NCBI RefSeq assembly: GCF_034190915.1
Contig: NW_026947486.1
Location: forward strand, 76,984,044-77,048,043
DNA: 64,000 nt
Source: Cavia porcellus
Lineage: Eukaryota; Chordata; Mammalia; Rodentia; Caviidae
Direction: 5' to 3'
The notes below the pieces were generated by a model. It was given only the letters and a program-made list of their open reading frames with translations. It was not told where the DNA came from and made no database searches. Position numbers and translations under genes: made by a program. Positions 45,730-58,348 of the stretch are shown one piece after another (positions within the stretch are counted from its first letter, which is position 1; each line of letters starts with the position of its first letter).

Positions 45730-46780
45730 TTAATTATTTGCTTTGCTTAGTGGTTTTTTCCTTTGTGTATCTAAACTGTCTTTGAATATTTTTTGCAGGG
45801 TTGGTTTGGTGTTCATGAAGTTCTTCAGTTGTTCTTTGTCATGGAAGTATCGTATTGCACCATCTATTTTGAATGATAGTTTTGCAGGATATATCAGTCT
45901 CGGTTGGATATCATTTTGCTTTATGATCTGGAATACTTCACTCCATGCTCTTCTTGACTTTATCGTTTGTGCTGAGAAGTCTGCTGTGATTCTGATAGGT
46001 TTTCCTTTATAAGTGATCTGTCTTTTCTCTCTGACAGCTTTTAATAATCTATTCTTGTGTTGGATTTCTGGGATGGTGATTATTATATGTCTGGGTGTAG
46101 TTTTATTTTGGTTATGACTGTTTGGAGTTCTATATGCTTCACTGATCCTGATGTCAGTTTCTGATCTCATGCTTGGGAAATTTTCAGCTATTACTTCTCT
46201 AAATATCCTCCTGACATCTTTCATGTTGTCTCCCTCTCTTTCATTAATCCCTATCATTCTTATGTTATTCTTCTTTGCATCGTCTTGCAGTTGTTGAATT
46301 GTTGTTTCCTGATTCCTTGTTATTTTCAAAAGATCTTTCCTTTCCTGTTCACTAGCTGCAATCCTGTCTTCAAGGTCTGAAATTCTATCTTCACTTTCAT
46401 TAAGGCAGTGTTTACAACTTTTAGTGGAGTTTTTTATTTCCTGTATATCTCTGTGCATCTGCATTATGTATTCTGTTTGTTTCTTATATTGCTCGTCTAG
46501 GGATTCTATCTTTTTGTTTAGTTCCTCCAATTTTTTATCTGTTTTCTTTAGATATATTTAGAATCTCCTTCATTTCTTTTATCATTTCTTCTTTTATCTG
46601 GGAGATTATTTCGTGTTTGAATTTCTTTAAAGCTTCCTGGAGTTGCTTGTCAATTTCAGTGGCTATTGTGTCCGATGTATGAGGTCCATGGGATATATTT
46701 TCTTCTATATACATCGCTCCTAGGGTTTCTTGAGATGGGCTGGAGGTTTGAGGTTGTAATTTGGTCTTTTGTTGTGTCAT
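45730..46780 (-). pseudogene. L1 ORF1 of copy 3, two-base deletion
   Basis: ATG at 46780. The frame is open for about 80 codons, then shifts at about 46541, where TCTGTTTTC replaces TCTGTGTTTTC of copy 4, a loss of two bases in the coiled-coil coding region. The remaining 266 codons (45730-46530) are open and carry the rest of the coiled coil, RRM-like and C-terminal domains. Only a short N-terminal peptide would be made from the natural start. Confidence 0.94.
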
Positions 46781-47706
46781 TTTCCTATATTTCTGTGTTT
46801 CAAGTGTTATTTGAAAGCTTCCTCAGGATCTGTTGAAAATCCCCTTCTATGTTTGGAGCTACTGAGACTCTGGCACCGCGCTACCCCAAGCCCTTGGGCC
46901 TACAGAACCAGTGGCCCTCCTCTGCCTGCTCAGAACTCTGCAGTTCCAGACAAGCTGGGCCTCAGGGACACTGTGCACCCACCTGCCCCTTGGAAGCTCC
47001 ACAGTTCTTCAATCGCAGCCAGGTTAGGGTACTCACCACAGGCCACAGTGGTTCAGGAACCTGTGGACCCTCCCTGGTTGCAGAGATATCCAGAGTCCTC
47101 CAGATACGCAGAGAGGCCGGTGAGGGCACCCCAGATCTGCCCAGCTCCTCCTCTGCAGACCTATGGCCAGGTGCGGCAGCTAAACAGGCTGGGCTAGGCT
47201 GATATTGTGTGCCCGCCCATCCGTCCGCAGCTCAGCAGGTCTCCAAGTGAAGCCGGAATGGCGAGGCTGATGTGGAAGCCTCAAACCCACCTCTCCCCTT
47301 CACTGCACCTGGAAGTTTCGGGGAACTCCAGCAGTCTGGGCGGAGATATCCAGAGTCCTCCAGACACGCAGAGAGACCAGTGAGGGCACCCCAGATCTGC
47401 CCAGCTCCTCCTCTGTAGACCTATGGCCAGGTGCGGCAGCTAAACAGGCTGGGCTAGGCTGGTAGTGTGGGCCAGCCCACCTATCGGGAGCTCAGCAGGT
47501 CTCCAAGTGAAGCCGTAATGGGGAGGCTGATGTGGAAGCCTCAAACCCACCTCTCGCCTTCACTGCACCTGGAAGTCTGGGGGAACTCCAGCAGTCTGGG
47601 CAGAGATATCCAGAGTCCTCCAGACACGCAGAGAGGCCGGTGAGGGCACCCCAGATCTGCCCAGCTCCTCCTCTGCAGACCTATGGCCAGGTGCGGCAGC
47701 TAAACC
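46781..47706 (-). promoter_or_regulatory. L1 copy 3 5' UTR with two 260-bp monomers
   Basis: Monomer boundaries (GCTAAAC landmark) at 47179, 47439 and 47699, spacing 260 bp. The unique part 46781-47178 precedes ORF1. The element's outer end falls right at a monomer boundary. Confidence 0.88.
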
Positions 47707-48049
47707 GGTTTGTTATATTTATTTGATTTTTATTTTATGGAAAACAGTCAAATAAAATTTCAAAACAAAATAATAAAAGAATAACAATAGTTGATAAATT
47801 TCATACTGTTATCTTTAGAATACAAAATTGTAGCCATTAAAATTCTCCAATCTATATTAGTGCACACTTTGCTTTTCAACAATCTAAGAGACACTAGAAG
47901 CATAAATAATTGAAATTTTTCCTTTTCTTTCCTTCCTTTCTTCATTTCCTCATTTCCCCATTCTGGTTACTTTTTAAATTTTGAACAATTTCTTCCCATA
48001 GCACAATTTGATTGCCTATTTTGACTCTATTTACTCTTTCAGTTTCTCA

Positions 48050-50710
48050 CACTAAGAAGACGATATGATGTTTACACATGAGAATCAGATTTATTTCACC
48101 TATGAATATGGCTTCAAGTTGCACATTTTTACCTATAAATGTCTCAATATTATCCTACTTTATGACTGAGTAGTAATCTATTGTATAAAAAGACCACATC
48201 TTTGCTATCTAGTCCTTGGTTGATGGGCATCTGGGTTGTTTCCATGAGTTAGCTGTTACAAATTGTGCTGTTGTAAACATAGGTGCATATCACTGGGGTA
48301 TTATGTTTTAATTCTTCTGTAAAGATACTCAGGAGAGGAATAGCTGGTTTGAATGGGAACTGGAAACCTAGAATTTTACAAAATCTCAACTCTGATTTCC
48401 ATGGTGGTTGTGTCAGTCTGCACTTCCAGCAACAGTGGAGAAGGGTTCATTTTTCCCACAGGCTCTTCAGCATTTGTTATTGGTTGATTTCTTGTTGATG
48501 CCCATTTTTTCTAAAGTGAGCTGGAATCTGTGTTGTTTTAATTTGCATATCTTGGATTTCAAATAATGTTGAACACTTTTCATGCATTTATTTGCAATGT
48601 GTATATCTTTTTCTGAAAAGTGTATATTAATCTTAGATGCCCATTTTTTGCATTTGGTCTTTGAATTTGGGGGGATGTCTTTTTTCATGTCTATTTATGT
48701 TCCAGATATAAGTACATTCTCTGAAAGTTAATTGCCTAAATTTTTTCCTACTCTGTAGTTTGCCTTTTCACCCTGTTGGTGATTTCTTTTGATGTACAGA
48801 AGATTTTTAATTATATGAAATTCCAGTTGTTGATCCTTTGAAGTATTTCCTGTGTTATCTTGACTTTGTTTATGAATGCTTTGACTACACTTATGTCTTG
48901 GAGATTAGTACTGACTTTTCCTTCAAATGTATTTAGAGTTTCTGTATTAATACTTAGATTTTGTTCCATTCTGACTTAATTTAGTGCATGGTGATAGATA
49001 TGGTTCTAATTTTAGTCTTGATATGTAGAAAGCAAGTTTTTCCATCACCATTTATTAAAGAGGCTATCTTTCTTACAGTGAATACTTTTTGGCTCCTTTC
49101 TCAAAGATAAGGTGGCTGAATTGTGTCCACATGTTCTAGTCTGTTCCACTTGTCCACAGATATGATTCTTTCTTTCTTTATAGTTTTACCAGTCCCATGC
49201 TCATTTTTATCACAGTGACTTTGTAGTATAATTTGAAGTCAGGCACCGTTATACTCTCTGCCCTACCTTTGTTGACCAGAACTGCCTTTGTTTTTAAAGA
49301 TTTCTTCTGTATCTAAATGAATGTTAGGATTTTTTTCTCTAGTTTTGTGAGATATACTGTGTGACCATTTTCATTATGTTGCTTCCTCCTATCTAAAAAA
49401 GTGATATCATTCCATTTTCTGATATCCTCTTTGATCTCCTTTTCCAGAGAAGTATAATTTTCAATATATAGATCTTTTACTTCCTCTGTTAGATTGATTC
49501 CTGAGTATTCCATTTTTTTGCATGTTATCATGAAGGGCATCATTTCTCTACTTGCTCTCAGTGAATTTATTTTTTGTATACAATATTGCTACTGAGTTAC
49601 GAATTTGCATCCAGCTACACAACTGAATGTGGTAATCAAATATGTAAGATTTTAGGTGGAATTTTTTGGGTGCTTCTATGTAGAATATTACGTCATCTGT
49701 GAATAATGATAATTTAAATTCTTCTTTTCCTATACTTATTATTTTTAGTGTTCTCTTATTTAACTGTTCAGGTTAGTTTCTGCAACTATGTTAGATGAGA
49801 GTTATGATAGAGGACATACTTGTCTTTCCTGCACATAGTGTGAAAGCTTCCACTTTTAATTCATGTAGTGTGATTTTGAATCTTGATTTCTCACAGATAT
49901 CTTTTATCAGATTGAGATAAATGTCACTATTTCTATTTTCTGTAGGGTTTTGATCATATGTTGGTGTTGAACATTGTCAAAAGCTTTTCTGCATCTATAG
50001 CGATGATCATGTGATTTTTGTCTTTGGTTCTGTTGATATGGTCTATTAATTTTATTAATTGACACATGTTGAACCAATCTTCTATCCCTGGAATGAATCC
50101 CACATGGACATGTTGTATAATCTTCTTGATGATTTTATACATTCTATATGCTTGTATGTTATTGAGGATTTTGTTTCTATGCATTTGGGAGATTGGTCTG
50201 TTGTTCTTCTTTTTGGTTGAGTCTTAGGTTTTGATAATAGGGTAACACTTGCTTCCAGGAATAATTTAGGGAGTATTGTGTTCCTTTCAATTTCGTTAAA
50301 GATTTTGAGGAGTATCTGTATGAAATATTCTCTAAATTTGTTCTAGAATTCAACAGTGAATTCATCAGGACCTGAGTTTCTCTTTGTTGGTAAGTTTTTA
50401 ATTGTATTTTATGTTCCATTGACTGGTATTTGCTTATTCAGAAGTTTTATATCTTTTTAATTCAACTTTCATTATCCATACTTGCCTAGAAATCTGTTTT
50501 ATCTTCCATGCTTTTTTTAATGGGTTCCTGTTGTATGGAGTATTGTTTTCTATCCTTTGACTTTTTAGTCTATGAAATTCTTTCTGAGTTAAAATGTTTC
50601 TTGTATGCAGCATATTGTTGGATGTTATTTTTTGATCCATTCTGCCAGCCTGTTTCTTTTTATTGATGAATTGAGACTATTTACCTTGAAAAGTAATACC
50701 ATTATGTATT
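48050..50710 (-). pseudogene. L1 F ORF2 remnant
   Basis: Short open pieces (48467-48688, 49313-49543, 49954-50184, 50177-50419, 50434-50640) correspond in order to the pre-cysteine region, the segment after RT, the RT fingers region, the linker end and the endonuclease region around QETH. Between 50440 and 50560 the sequence jumps from the RT-side linker to the endonuclease, indicating an internal deletion. Heavily mutated. Confidence 0.82.
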
Positions 50711-50759
50711 AGATTATCCTTGTCATGTAGTTTGCCTGCTTTGATTCCCTGTTTCCCCC

Positions 50760-51750
50760 TCTATTTACTTGCTTGCTCTGCCCGGTGGTTCTTTTGGTTG
50801 TTTTTCTTGGAATTTTGTATATTTTTATTTATGTCTAGAATATCTTTCAGTACCCTTTGTAGTGTTGATTTAGTGGACATGAATTTCTTCAGTTGTTCTT
50901 TGTCATGAAAGTATCTATTTTATCCATTAATTTTGAAAGATAGTTTTTCAGAGTATTTCAATATGCTTTGGAAGTTTTTTTTTTTTTCTTCATGGCATAA
51001 AATATTTGAAACTCTTCTTGATATGAGGGTTTGGGTCAAAAAATCCTGTAATTCTAATGGGATTTTCTTTATTGGTGATGTATTTATTTTCCCTAATAGT
51101 TATATTCTGTTCTTGTGATGAATTTCTGGGAATTTGATTATTATATGTCTGGATGTAGATTTACTTATCTAATGTCAGATTCTTTTTCTATGTTAGAGAA
51201 TTGTATTTTATTTATGTTGACTCCTGTTTTTTTTTGAAAACAATCTTATTTTATTTTTCTTGTAGTTTTATAGCTATTGAATTGTTTTCTCCTGTTCCCA
51301 TTATATTTTGAGAGAACTTCCCTTTCAACTAGCTGTAATCTGTTTTCAAGATCTGAAAGCCTATCTTCAGGTTTGTTCAAGAGATCTTGCAAACCTTTAA
51401 TGAAAATTTAGCTTCCTGGGTATTTGTTTGAATCCATTTCATTTATTCTATTTCTTTCCTATGTTGGGAATTTATGACTTCCATCATTTTTCTGTCCTCT
51501 TTCATTTTATTTTATCTATGCGTAACATAGGTTTGCTGAGTAATTAATTTAGGAATGTTAACACTTTTTTTAAACTTGAGAGATTATTTATGAACTGATT
51601 TCCTAGATAGTCTCATTGATTTTTTTTTTACTTTGGTTGCTATAATTTTAGAAATTTTAGGCATGTGTCTTCCATTTCCCTCTACCTTGCTATATCCTGG
51701 GCTTGTTCTGGGTATGCTTGAGATTTATTTCTGTATCTTCTCATTTTGTC
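50760..51750 (-). pseudogene. L1 F ORF1 remnant
   Basis: Position and faint similarity to the ORF1 coiled coil and RRM-like domain (for example the segment near 51100-51150, matching the stretch that codes HIIITIPEI in the young copies). No frame of useful length remains. Confidence 0.7.
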
Positions 51751-52740
51751 CTTTAAAACTTTTAAATTTATTTCTGTGTTAGTTCTTGCAAGTTTTTGTA
51801 ACAGATAGCATTATTACTATTATCAAGGCCTCCATAGGAAATGGTTGTTCTTCAGGGATGTCTTCTGTATGTAAGAAGTACTTAGAAAGAGTATTAACTT
51901 CTATGAAAATATGACTTAATATAGAAAGATAACTTGAGGAAAGAGGGAAATGAGATTAAAATAATAGAACAAAATATAAGCTAAAGGTAAAAAATAAAAA
52001 GGAAACAAATTGATAAATAAAGAAGACAAAGAAAGTAAATATAATAACAAAATTTCTCTAGTGTCAATTTAGAGCCCAAAACTACTGGATAATACCATCA
52101 AGCTGTAGTAGATTTTGTGCTGTGTGTTGGCCTCCAGTTGTGGGGGCCCGAGGTAGAGTCTTCAGACAGTACTTTCTGTATGCCCCTTAATGACCTTCCA
52201 ACTGCCTACCCTATTTCTCTCTTAGCATCCCTCTCTCAGTTGCTGTGCTGCTTTCATACAGAGGCAAGGCTCTGCTCCTAGTCCCATGCACATTTGGACC
52301 TCCTGACCCTTCCATTGCCTTCTGTGTTACTCTTCCACTGGCAAGACCCTGTCCTCTCAGGTCATTTGTTGCATGGTGAGGTGGGATAATGTAATGTGGT
52401 CTGATCCTCTGCTTCTGTGGTGCCAGCTGCTCAGTCCCAATTCTTACTCCTCATCCAAGTGGCAAGTGCTGACTTCTCACTCATTTCTTTATGCAGTCCA
52501 TTGTTAATGCTACCTGTCTCTGCTGTAGTCTGCATCTCTGTTTGGTAAGATGTGGTGAGGTGCTGTGAGTTATGCTTTTGCTCCTGGCATGGGAAATCCC
52601 TCTGCTCCATGGATCCCATAGAATTCCATGGGGGCACTTTCTGTGGTGCAAGGTTATTTACCTCCAACTCCTCTCTAGCTCACACTCATGGGGGGAGGAG
52701 CTAGCTATTCCATTTGCTAAGCACCTCTGTAGTATTTAAT
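51750..52740 (-). other. L1 F 5' UTR-like region
   Basis: AT-rich at 51780-52080 and then GC-richer to 52700, matching the place of an L1 5' UTR. I could not delimit repeated monomers here. Confidence 0.45.
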
Positions 52741-53251
52741 CTTGTCTCTAGATGTTCCTGTTAGTTCTCTGGTACATAAAATGAAACAGAAAAAAGCAAA
52801 GCAAAGAAAAGAAGGAAAATTGGCAGATCATCCATGAGGGAGCAGTTCACTCACTCCTTTGTGTGCTGGCAGAAATTACTGGGCTGCAGTGTTCTCTGTT
52901 TGAAGGAAGACAAAAGAGGGAGGGCACTTTAATCCCAAATCTATCCTGTGTAGTTTGACTTAGTCATGTTATTTTTAGTATATCCAATTTTTCTTCTTTT
53001 TAACTTCCAAGCATGGAAGAAATTCACCTAATAGCTAGCCACCCACTGGCCACTTGGTGGGATGGTTGGCTATTTTTATTAAGTCTTTTATCTACATTTT
53101 GCTTGATCTATGAATCTCTTATTTCAGATTGATTTGGATTTCAGGATCTACATCTATCCCCTTTCTTCCAGTTTCCTGCATTTTTAGTTGAATTTCTCTG
53201 AGTAGCTCTAAATGAGGTTCCTCATCTATTCAGCCATATTTATCCCCTTTT
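52741..53251. other. Gene-free stretch left of L1 copy 4
   Basis: Unassigned sequence with no meaningful ORF. It includes the intact flank of the copy 4 insertion site. Confidence 0.5.
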
Positions 53252-53261
53252 TATTTATTTG

Positions 53262-53267
<6 letters not shown>
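53252..53267. repeat. Target-site duplication of L1 copy 4, left
   Basis: 16 bp TATTTATTTGGTTCTT, matching 61104-61119 with one substitution. Confidence 0.85.
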
Positions 53268-53303
<36 letters not shown>

Positions 53304-54492
53304 TTAAGAGGAAAAAGAGAAAAACACAAAACAAACCAAACCGGCGTAAGGGTACACGCAATACAGAACTACAAAACAAAACAAAACAAAACAAAACAAA
53401 AAACCATAACAGTAAGAAATTACCTGCTAGTAGATTACACACTATTTTCTTGAAAATAGTTCCTCAAATCACAGTATCAAAGAACACAAGGTGGACATTC
53501 AAACAGGGAGACTGCAAACAGCTGTGTTCAATGTTCCAAAAACATTGATAAAGTCAGCTATTTAACACCCCCAAACACACTTGCTGTTATATCCGTTAGA
53601 GCTCCTTTTCTTTTTTTTTTTTTTTCCCTCTCTTTTTTACAACAAAATTTACACATCTTGGATTTTATTACTCCTTAGTGCTTATTACTTTCTTTGGGGG
53701 GGGAGAATACAGTCAAATATGGCAAAACAAAGCTGTCAGTCAATACCAAGGATAGACGTAGCACATGGTGTAGAACAGAGTACAAGTTTATCAACAATGG
53801 TTATCAACGTTGTCCCTTGTTTCCTTAAAAAGAATTGTCTATCTTATTAGATATTATAAAGTTGGACAAAACAGTAGAGAACAAGACCAATAAAACTTAG
53901 GCGTTGTAAACATTACAGGACTTCCAAAGAAGACAATAGTCAAACCAGAATGGGTATCTTAGTGAATCTTATTGTCTTCAAAGTAGTTGCCTATGTCTTC
54001 AAACTTGATACTATCATATAGAATGGAACAGAGTCTAATCAGTCAAAACAAGATCGTGGGAGTACTACAGGACTTCAAAACAAGTTAATAGGAAATCGAA
54101 AAGAGTTACTATTTATATATCCTAATTTTTTTGAATTTTTTCTTTAATTAAGACAAACATAAGAAATGACTAAATAATTTTTTTTTTTGAAACAATAAGG
54201 GGGAGATTGAGATAAAACAGGACATAACAATATAACAATAGAGGTCACAGCATGACTGTTTCAATAACCTAGTACTTCACCACCTTATAACCTGACTTAA
54301 TAGTAGTTACCATAGTGTCTTTTTCCTTGAAATATTTGGGTAAAACTTCATATACTCTAGCTTCAAATATTTTCATATCAAGAAGCCCAGAATAAAGCCT
54401 TTCTAATTAATGAGTGAAAACTTTATAAGGCTTCAAGGCCACCTAATGGGGAATCATGATTACCACATATTTTTATATATTTGAATCATTAC
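53304..54492 (-). other. L1 copy 4 3' UTR
   Basis: About 1.2 kb. Features: an (AAAAC)n-type tract near 53373-53402 also present in copy 3 but absent from copy 2, a pure G run near 53696-53704 (C run on the transcript), and an internal A run on the transcript at about 54178-54188. That A run sits where the 3' end of the older L1s A and E falls. The segment 54189-54296 is kept here and in older L1s but missing from copies 1 and 2. It ends with AATAAA immediately before the tail. Confidence 0.88.
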
Positions 54493-57400
54493 TTACGTTA
54501 GGGAAACTATTCGGTATTCACACATGCGAGATTGATTTATTTCACTTATGAGTATGGTCTCAAGCTGTGCCCATTTATTGATAAATATCTCAATGTGATC
54601 CTTCTTTATAGCTGAATAATACTCCATTGTATAGAAATACCACAACTTTTTTATCCATTCCTCAGTTGATGGGCACTTGGGTTGTTTCCAAGATCTGGCG
54701 ATTACAAATTGTGCTGCTATAAACATAGGTGCACATATATCACTGTGGTATGATGCTTTCAGTTCTTCTGGGAATATGCCTAGAAGTGGAATAGCTGGAA
54801 TAAATGGGATTTCCAGTCCCAACTTTTTGAGAAATCTCCAGACAGATCTCCACAAAGGCTGTACCAGTCTACACTCCCACCAGCAGTGCAGGAGAGTTCC
54901 TTTTTCCCCACAGCCTCTCCAGCATTTGTTGTCGGTTTTCTTGATCCTGGCCATTCTTTCAGGAGTGAGATGGTATCTCAGTGTGGTTTTAATTTGCATT
55001 TCTCTAATGACCAATGATGATGAGCATTTTTTCATGTATTTATTTGCCATTTGCATTTCTTCATCTGAGAATTGCATATTCATCTCAGATGCCCATTTTT
55101 GGATTGGATCTTTGAATTTCGGAGGTCTGAGTTTCTTTAATTCTTTATATGTTTTAGACAAGAGGCCCTTGTCTGAGAGAGAGTTCACTAAAATCTTTTC
55201 CCAGTTTGTGGGTTTTCTTTTCACTATGCTGGAGATTTCTTTTGACATGCAGAAACTTTTTAATAAGAAGTGGTCCCAGTTATTGATTCTGGGAAGTATT
55301 TCCCGTGCGGTTTGAGTCCTGTTCATGAATTCTTTACCTACTCCTATGTCTCCAAGGTTTCTACCTATTTTGTCTTCCAATAGATTTAGTGTTTCTGTTT
55401 TAATATTCAGATCTTTGACCCATTTACATTTTAATTTAGTACATGGTGATAGACATGGGTCTAGCTTTAGTTTTCGGCAAATGGAGAGCCAGTTTTTCCA
55501 GCACCATTTATTAAAGAGACTGTCGTTCTTCCAGTGAACCTGCTTGGCTCCTTTATCAAAGATAAGGTGGTTGAGTGTGTTCGTAGTTGTGGTTGTATCT
55601 TCTAATCTATTCCACTGATCTTCAGCTCTGTTTTGATTCCAATACCATGTTGATTTTACTACTGTTGCTTTGTAGTATAACTTCAAGTCAGGGATTGTGA
55701 TGCCTCCTGCTTTGTCTTTGCTGCTTAGAATTGCCTTTGCGATCCTAGGTCTCTTCTGGTTCCAGATGAAATTTAGGAGTGATTTCTCTAGATCTATAAG
55801 GTATGTTGATGGTATTTCTATTGGGATTGCATTGAATCTGTATAACAGTTTTGGGAGAATGGCCATTTTCACAATGTTTGTTCTTCCTATCCATGAGCAA
55901 GGGATGTCTTTCCATTTTCTGAGATCATCTTCAATTTCCTTTTTCAGTGTATTATAATTTTCACTGTATAAGTCTTTCACTTCTTTCGTAAGAGTAATTC
56001 CTAAATATTTCATTTTTTTGCTTGCTAATGTGAATAGTCCAGTTTCTCTTATTTCCCTCTCTGTAATTTTGTTGTTCGTGTATAGGAATGCTATTGATTT
56101 CTGAGTATTGATTTTGTATCCAGCCACATTACTGAATTTATTTATTGTATCTAAGAGTATTTCAATGGAGTTTAGGGGGTCTTCTATGTAGAGTATCATG
56201 TCATCTGCAAACAATGATAATTTAACTTCTTCTTTTCCTATCTTTACCCCTTTTATTTCTCTTTCTTGCCTAATTGCTCTGGCTAGTACTTCCAGTACTA
56301 TATTAAATAGGAGTGGTGATAAAGGACATCCTTGTCTTGTACCCGATTTTAAAGTAAAGGCTTTCAATTTTTGGCCATTTAGTATGATGCTGGCTGTTGG
56401 TTTGTCATAAATGGCCTTTATTATATTGAGGTAAAGACCATTTATTCCAATTTTCTGTAAAGTTCTTATCATGAATAAGTGTTGGACCTTATCGAAGGCT
56501 TTTTCTGCATCTATAGAGATGATCATGTGATTCTTATTTTTGGCTTTATTGATATGGTGGTTTACATTTATTGATTTGCGTATGTTGAACCATCCTTGCA
56601 TTCCTGGGATGAATCCCACCTGGTCATGGTGTATAATCTTCTTGATGATTTGCTGGATCCTATTTGCCAATATTTTATTGAGGATTTTTGCATCTGTGTT
56701 CATTAGGGAGATCGGTCTATAGTTCTCTTTTATAGTTGGGTCTTTCTCAGGTTTTGGTACTAGAGTAATATTTGCTTCCAGGAATGACTTAGGAAGGATT
56801 GCTTCCCTTTCAATTTCATTGAATAGTTTGAGGAGTGTCGGCATTAGGTCTTCTTTATATTTCTTGTAGAATTCTGCAGTGAATCCATCTGGGCCTGGGC
56901 TCTTCTTGGTGGGCAAGAACCCAATTACATTCTCAATTTCATTAGCAGAGATTGGGTTATTCAACAGTTTTATATCCTCTTGATCTAGCTTTGGTACTTC
57001 ATATGCTTCTAAGAATCTGTCTATTTCTTCTGTGTTATCAATCTTTTGAGAGTAGAGGTTTTCGAAATAGGTGTTGATGATCCTCTGTATTTCTATTGGG
57101 TCTGTAGTGATTTCTCCTTTTTCATTTCTTATTGCATGAATTTGAGCTTTTTCTTTCCTTTTTTTAATAAGGTTGGCTAGGGGCTTATCGATTTTATTTA
57201 TTCTTTCAAAGAACCAACTCTTTGATTCGTTGATTCTTTGGATTGTTTTCTTAGTCTCTATTGCATTGATTTCTGCTCTGATTCTTATAATTTCCTCTCT
57301 TCTTTTGGCTTTGGGCTTGACTTGCTCTTCTTTTTCTAGCTGTTTGAGGTGTAGCATCAAGTTATTTACTTGTATTCGTTCTGTTTTCCTGATGTGGGAA

Positions 57401-58329
57401 CTCAGTGCAATAAATTTTCCTCTCAGAACGGCTTTCATTGCATCCCACAGATTCTGGTAAGTTGTATCTGCATTTTCATTTTCTTTTAGGTATTGTTTAA
57501 TTTCTTCTTTAATTTCTTCTGTGACCCACTGATTACTCAAGAGTGTGTTATTTAGTTTCCATGTGTTTGCGGAATTTTTGCAGTATCCTTTGTCATTAAT
57601 TTCTAATTTCAGAGCGCTATGATCCGATAATATGCAAGGGATGATTTCAACTCTTTTGCATTTGCTTAAATATGTTCTGTGAGCTAATATATGGTCTATT
57701 TTAGAAAATGATCCATGTACTGCTGAGAAGAATGTGTATTCTGATGTTGTTGGGTGGAACATTCTGTATATGTCTATCAAACCCATTTGTTCACAGGTGT
57801 GATTCAGTTCTGTTATTTCTTTGCTCATTTTCTGTCTGGTTGATCTGTCCCTTGGTGTCAGTGCTGTATTAAGGTCTCCTGTTACAATTGTGTTACTGAT
57901 AATTTGAGTTTTCATTTCTGTTAATAATTGTTTTATATAACTGGGTGCTCTGGAGTTTGGTGCGTATATATTTAAGATAGTTATCTCTTCCTCTTGGAGT
58001 TTTCCCCTTACGAGTATGTAGTGACCTTCTTTGTCCTTTATGGTCATTGTTGGTTTAAAGTTCACGTTGTCTGCAAACAGAATGGCTACTCCTGCCTTTT
58101 TTTGGATTCCTGCTGCATGGAGAATTGTTTTCCATCCTTTGACTTTCAGTCTGTGAGTATCTTTCTGGGTTAGATGGGTTTCCTGTAAACAGCATATGGT
58201 TGGATTTTGTTTCTTGATCCATTCTGCTAGTCTGTTTCTTTTGATTGGTGCATTGAGACCATTTACATTAATGGTTATTACTGTTAAATGCTGGTTAATT
58301 GTAGGAATGTTATCTCTCTGCTGTTGCAT
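54493..58329 (-). CDS. L1 ORF2 protein: endonuclease and reverse transcriptase (intact)
   Basis: 1278 aa, typical of mammalian ORF2p. It nicks chromosomal DNA and reverse-transcribes its own RNA at the nick in the nucleus. The N-terminal endonuclease (about 1-245) has N21 in NVNGLN, E50 in QETH, GDLN near 151-154, KIDHI near 210 and SDHS near 236-239, matching the family's catalytic positions shifted by seven residues relative to human. A linker/Z region follows (about 380-490), then reverse transcriptase (about 500-780) with FADD at 707-710, and a cysteine motif with C1136, C1140, H1148 and C1153. The start is the ATG at 58329, 19 nt after ORF1 in another frame, so translation probably needs an unconventional mechanism. 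No stop, frameshift or missing catalytic residue is seen. Confidence 0.98.
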   Translation of the reverse strand: MQQQRDNIPTINQHLTVITINVNGLNAPIKRNRLAEWIKKQNPTICCLQETHLTQKDTHRLKVKGWKTILHAAGIQKKAGVAILFADNVNFKPTMTIKDKEGHYILVRGKLQEEEITILNIYAPNSRAPSYIKQLLTEMKTQIISNTIVTGDLNTALTPRDRSTRQKMSKEITELNHTCEQMGLIDIYRMFHPTTSEYTFFSAVHGSFSKIDHILAHRTYLSKCKRVEIIPCILSDHSALKLEINDKGYCKNSANTWKLNNTLLSNQWVTEEIKEEIKQYLKENENADTTYQNLWDAMKAVLRGKFIALSSHIRKTERIQVNNLMLHLKQLEKEEQVKPKAKRREEIIRIRAEINAIETKKTIQRINESKSWFFERINKIDKPLANLIKKRKEKAQIHAIRNEKGEITTDPIEIQRIINTYFENLYSQKIDNTEEIDRFLEAYEVPKLDQEDIKLLNNPISANEIENVIGFLPTKKSPGPDGFTAEFYKKYKEDLMPTLLKLFNEIEREAILPKSFLEANITLVPKPEKDPTIKENYRPISLMNTDAKILNKILANRIQQIIKKIIHHDQVGFIPGMQGWFNIRKSINVNHHINKAKNKNHMIISIDAEKAFDKVQHLFMIRTLQKIGINGLYLNIIKAIYDKPTASIILNGQKLKAFTLKSGTRQGCPLSPLLFNIVLEVLARAIRQEREIKGVKIGKEEVKLSLFADDMILYIEDPLNSIEILLDTINKFSNVAGYKINTQKSIAFLYTNNKITEREIRETGLFTLASKKMKYLGITLTKEVKDLYSENYNTLKKEIEDDLRKWKDIPCSWIGRTNIVKMAILPKLLYRFNAIPIEIPSTYLIDLEKSLLNFIWNQKRPRIAKAILSSKDKAGGITIPDLKLYYKATVVKSTWYWNQNRAEDQWNRLEDTTTTTNTLNHLIFDKGAKQVHWKNDSLFNKWCWKNWLSICRKLKLDPCLSPCTKLKCKWVKDLNIKTETLNLLEDKIGRNLGDIGVGKEFMNRTQTAREILPRINNWDHFLLKSFCMSKEISSIVKRKPTNWEKILVNSLSDKGLLSKTYKELKKLRPPKFKDPIQKWASEMNMQFSDEEMQMANKYMKKCSSSLVIREMQIKTTLRYHLTPERMARIKKTDNKCWRGCGEKGTLLHCWWECRLVQPLWRSVWRFLKKLGLEIPFIPAIPLLGIFPEELKASYHSDICAPMFIAAQFVIARSWKQPKCPSTEEWIKKLWYFYTMEYYSAIKKDHIEIFINKWAQLETILISEINQSRMCEYRIVSLT

Positions 58330-58348
58330 CTTTATCTTTCGGTTCTCT

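Larger units (their letters stand above)
40676..47706 (-). mobile_element. L1 copy 3, full length, nearly intact
   Basis: Minus-strand L1 with a short poly(A) tail (T-rich 40676-40690), 3' UTR to 41872, ORF2 41873-45710, 19-nt gap, ORF1 45730-46780, and a 5' UTR with two full 260-bp monomers and a further partial unit. Throughout it is nearly identical to copy 4, including the (AAAAC)n tract in the 3' UTR (about 40759-40787). The flanks of copies 3 and 4 differ, so they are independent insertions. The target duplication is not clean: TTATTTATTT-like sequence occurs at both ends in an AT-rich setting. Confidence 0.94.
47715..52740 (-). mobile_element. Old L1 F
   Basis: Minus-strand L1, strongly diverged: 3' UTR about 47715-48050, ORF2 remnant about 48050-50710, ORF1 remnant about 50760-51750, and a 5' UTR-like stretch to about 52740. 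It is shorter than the other full-length copies because about 1 kb around the endonuclease-RT linker is missing. Confidence 0.82.

Noticed and set aside
47179..47706. Clean target-site duplication for L1 copy 3
   Set aside because: Both ends have TTATTTATTT-like sequence but no clear exact match; in AT-rich DNA this is not enough to call a duplication.
54677..55315. Conserved 212-213 codon antisense ORF opposite ORF2 (also at 543-1184 and 8393-9034)
   Set aside because: It recurs in every young L1 copy because ORF2 itself is conserved. It has no independent start context, domain or codon signal and is a shadow of the opposite strand.
8209..58329. Bacterial retron, group II intron or viral polymerase reading of the RT ORFs
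   Set aside because: The ORFs have the endonuclease-Z-RT-cysteine order, ORF1 partner, poly(A) tails and target duplications of mammalian L1.
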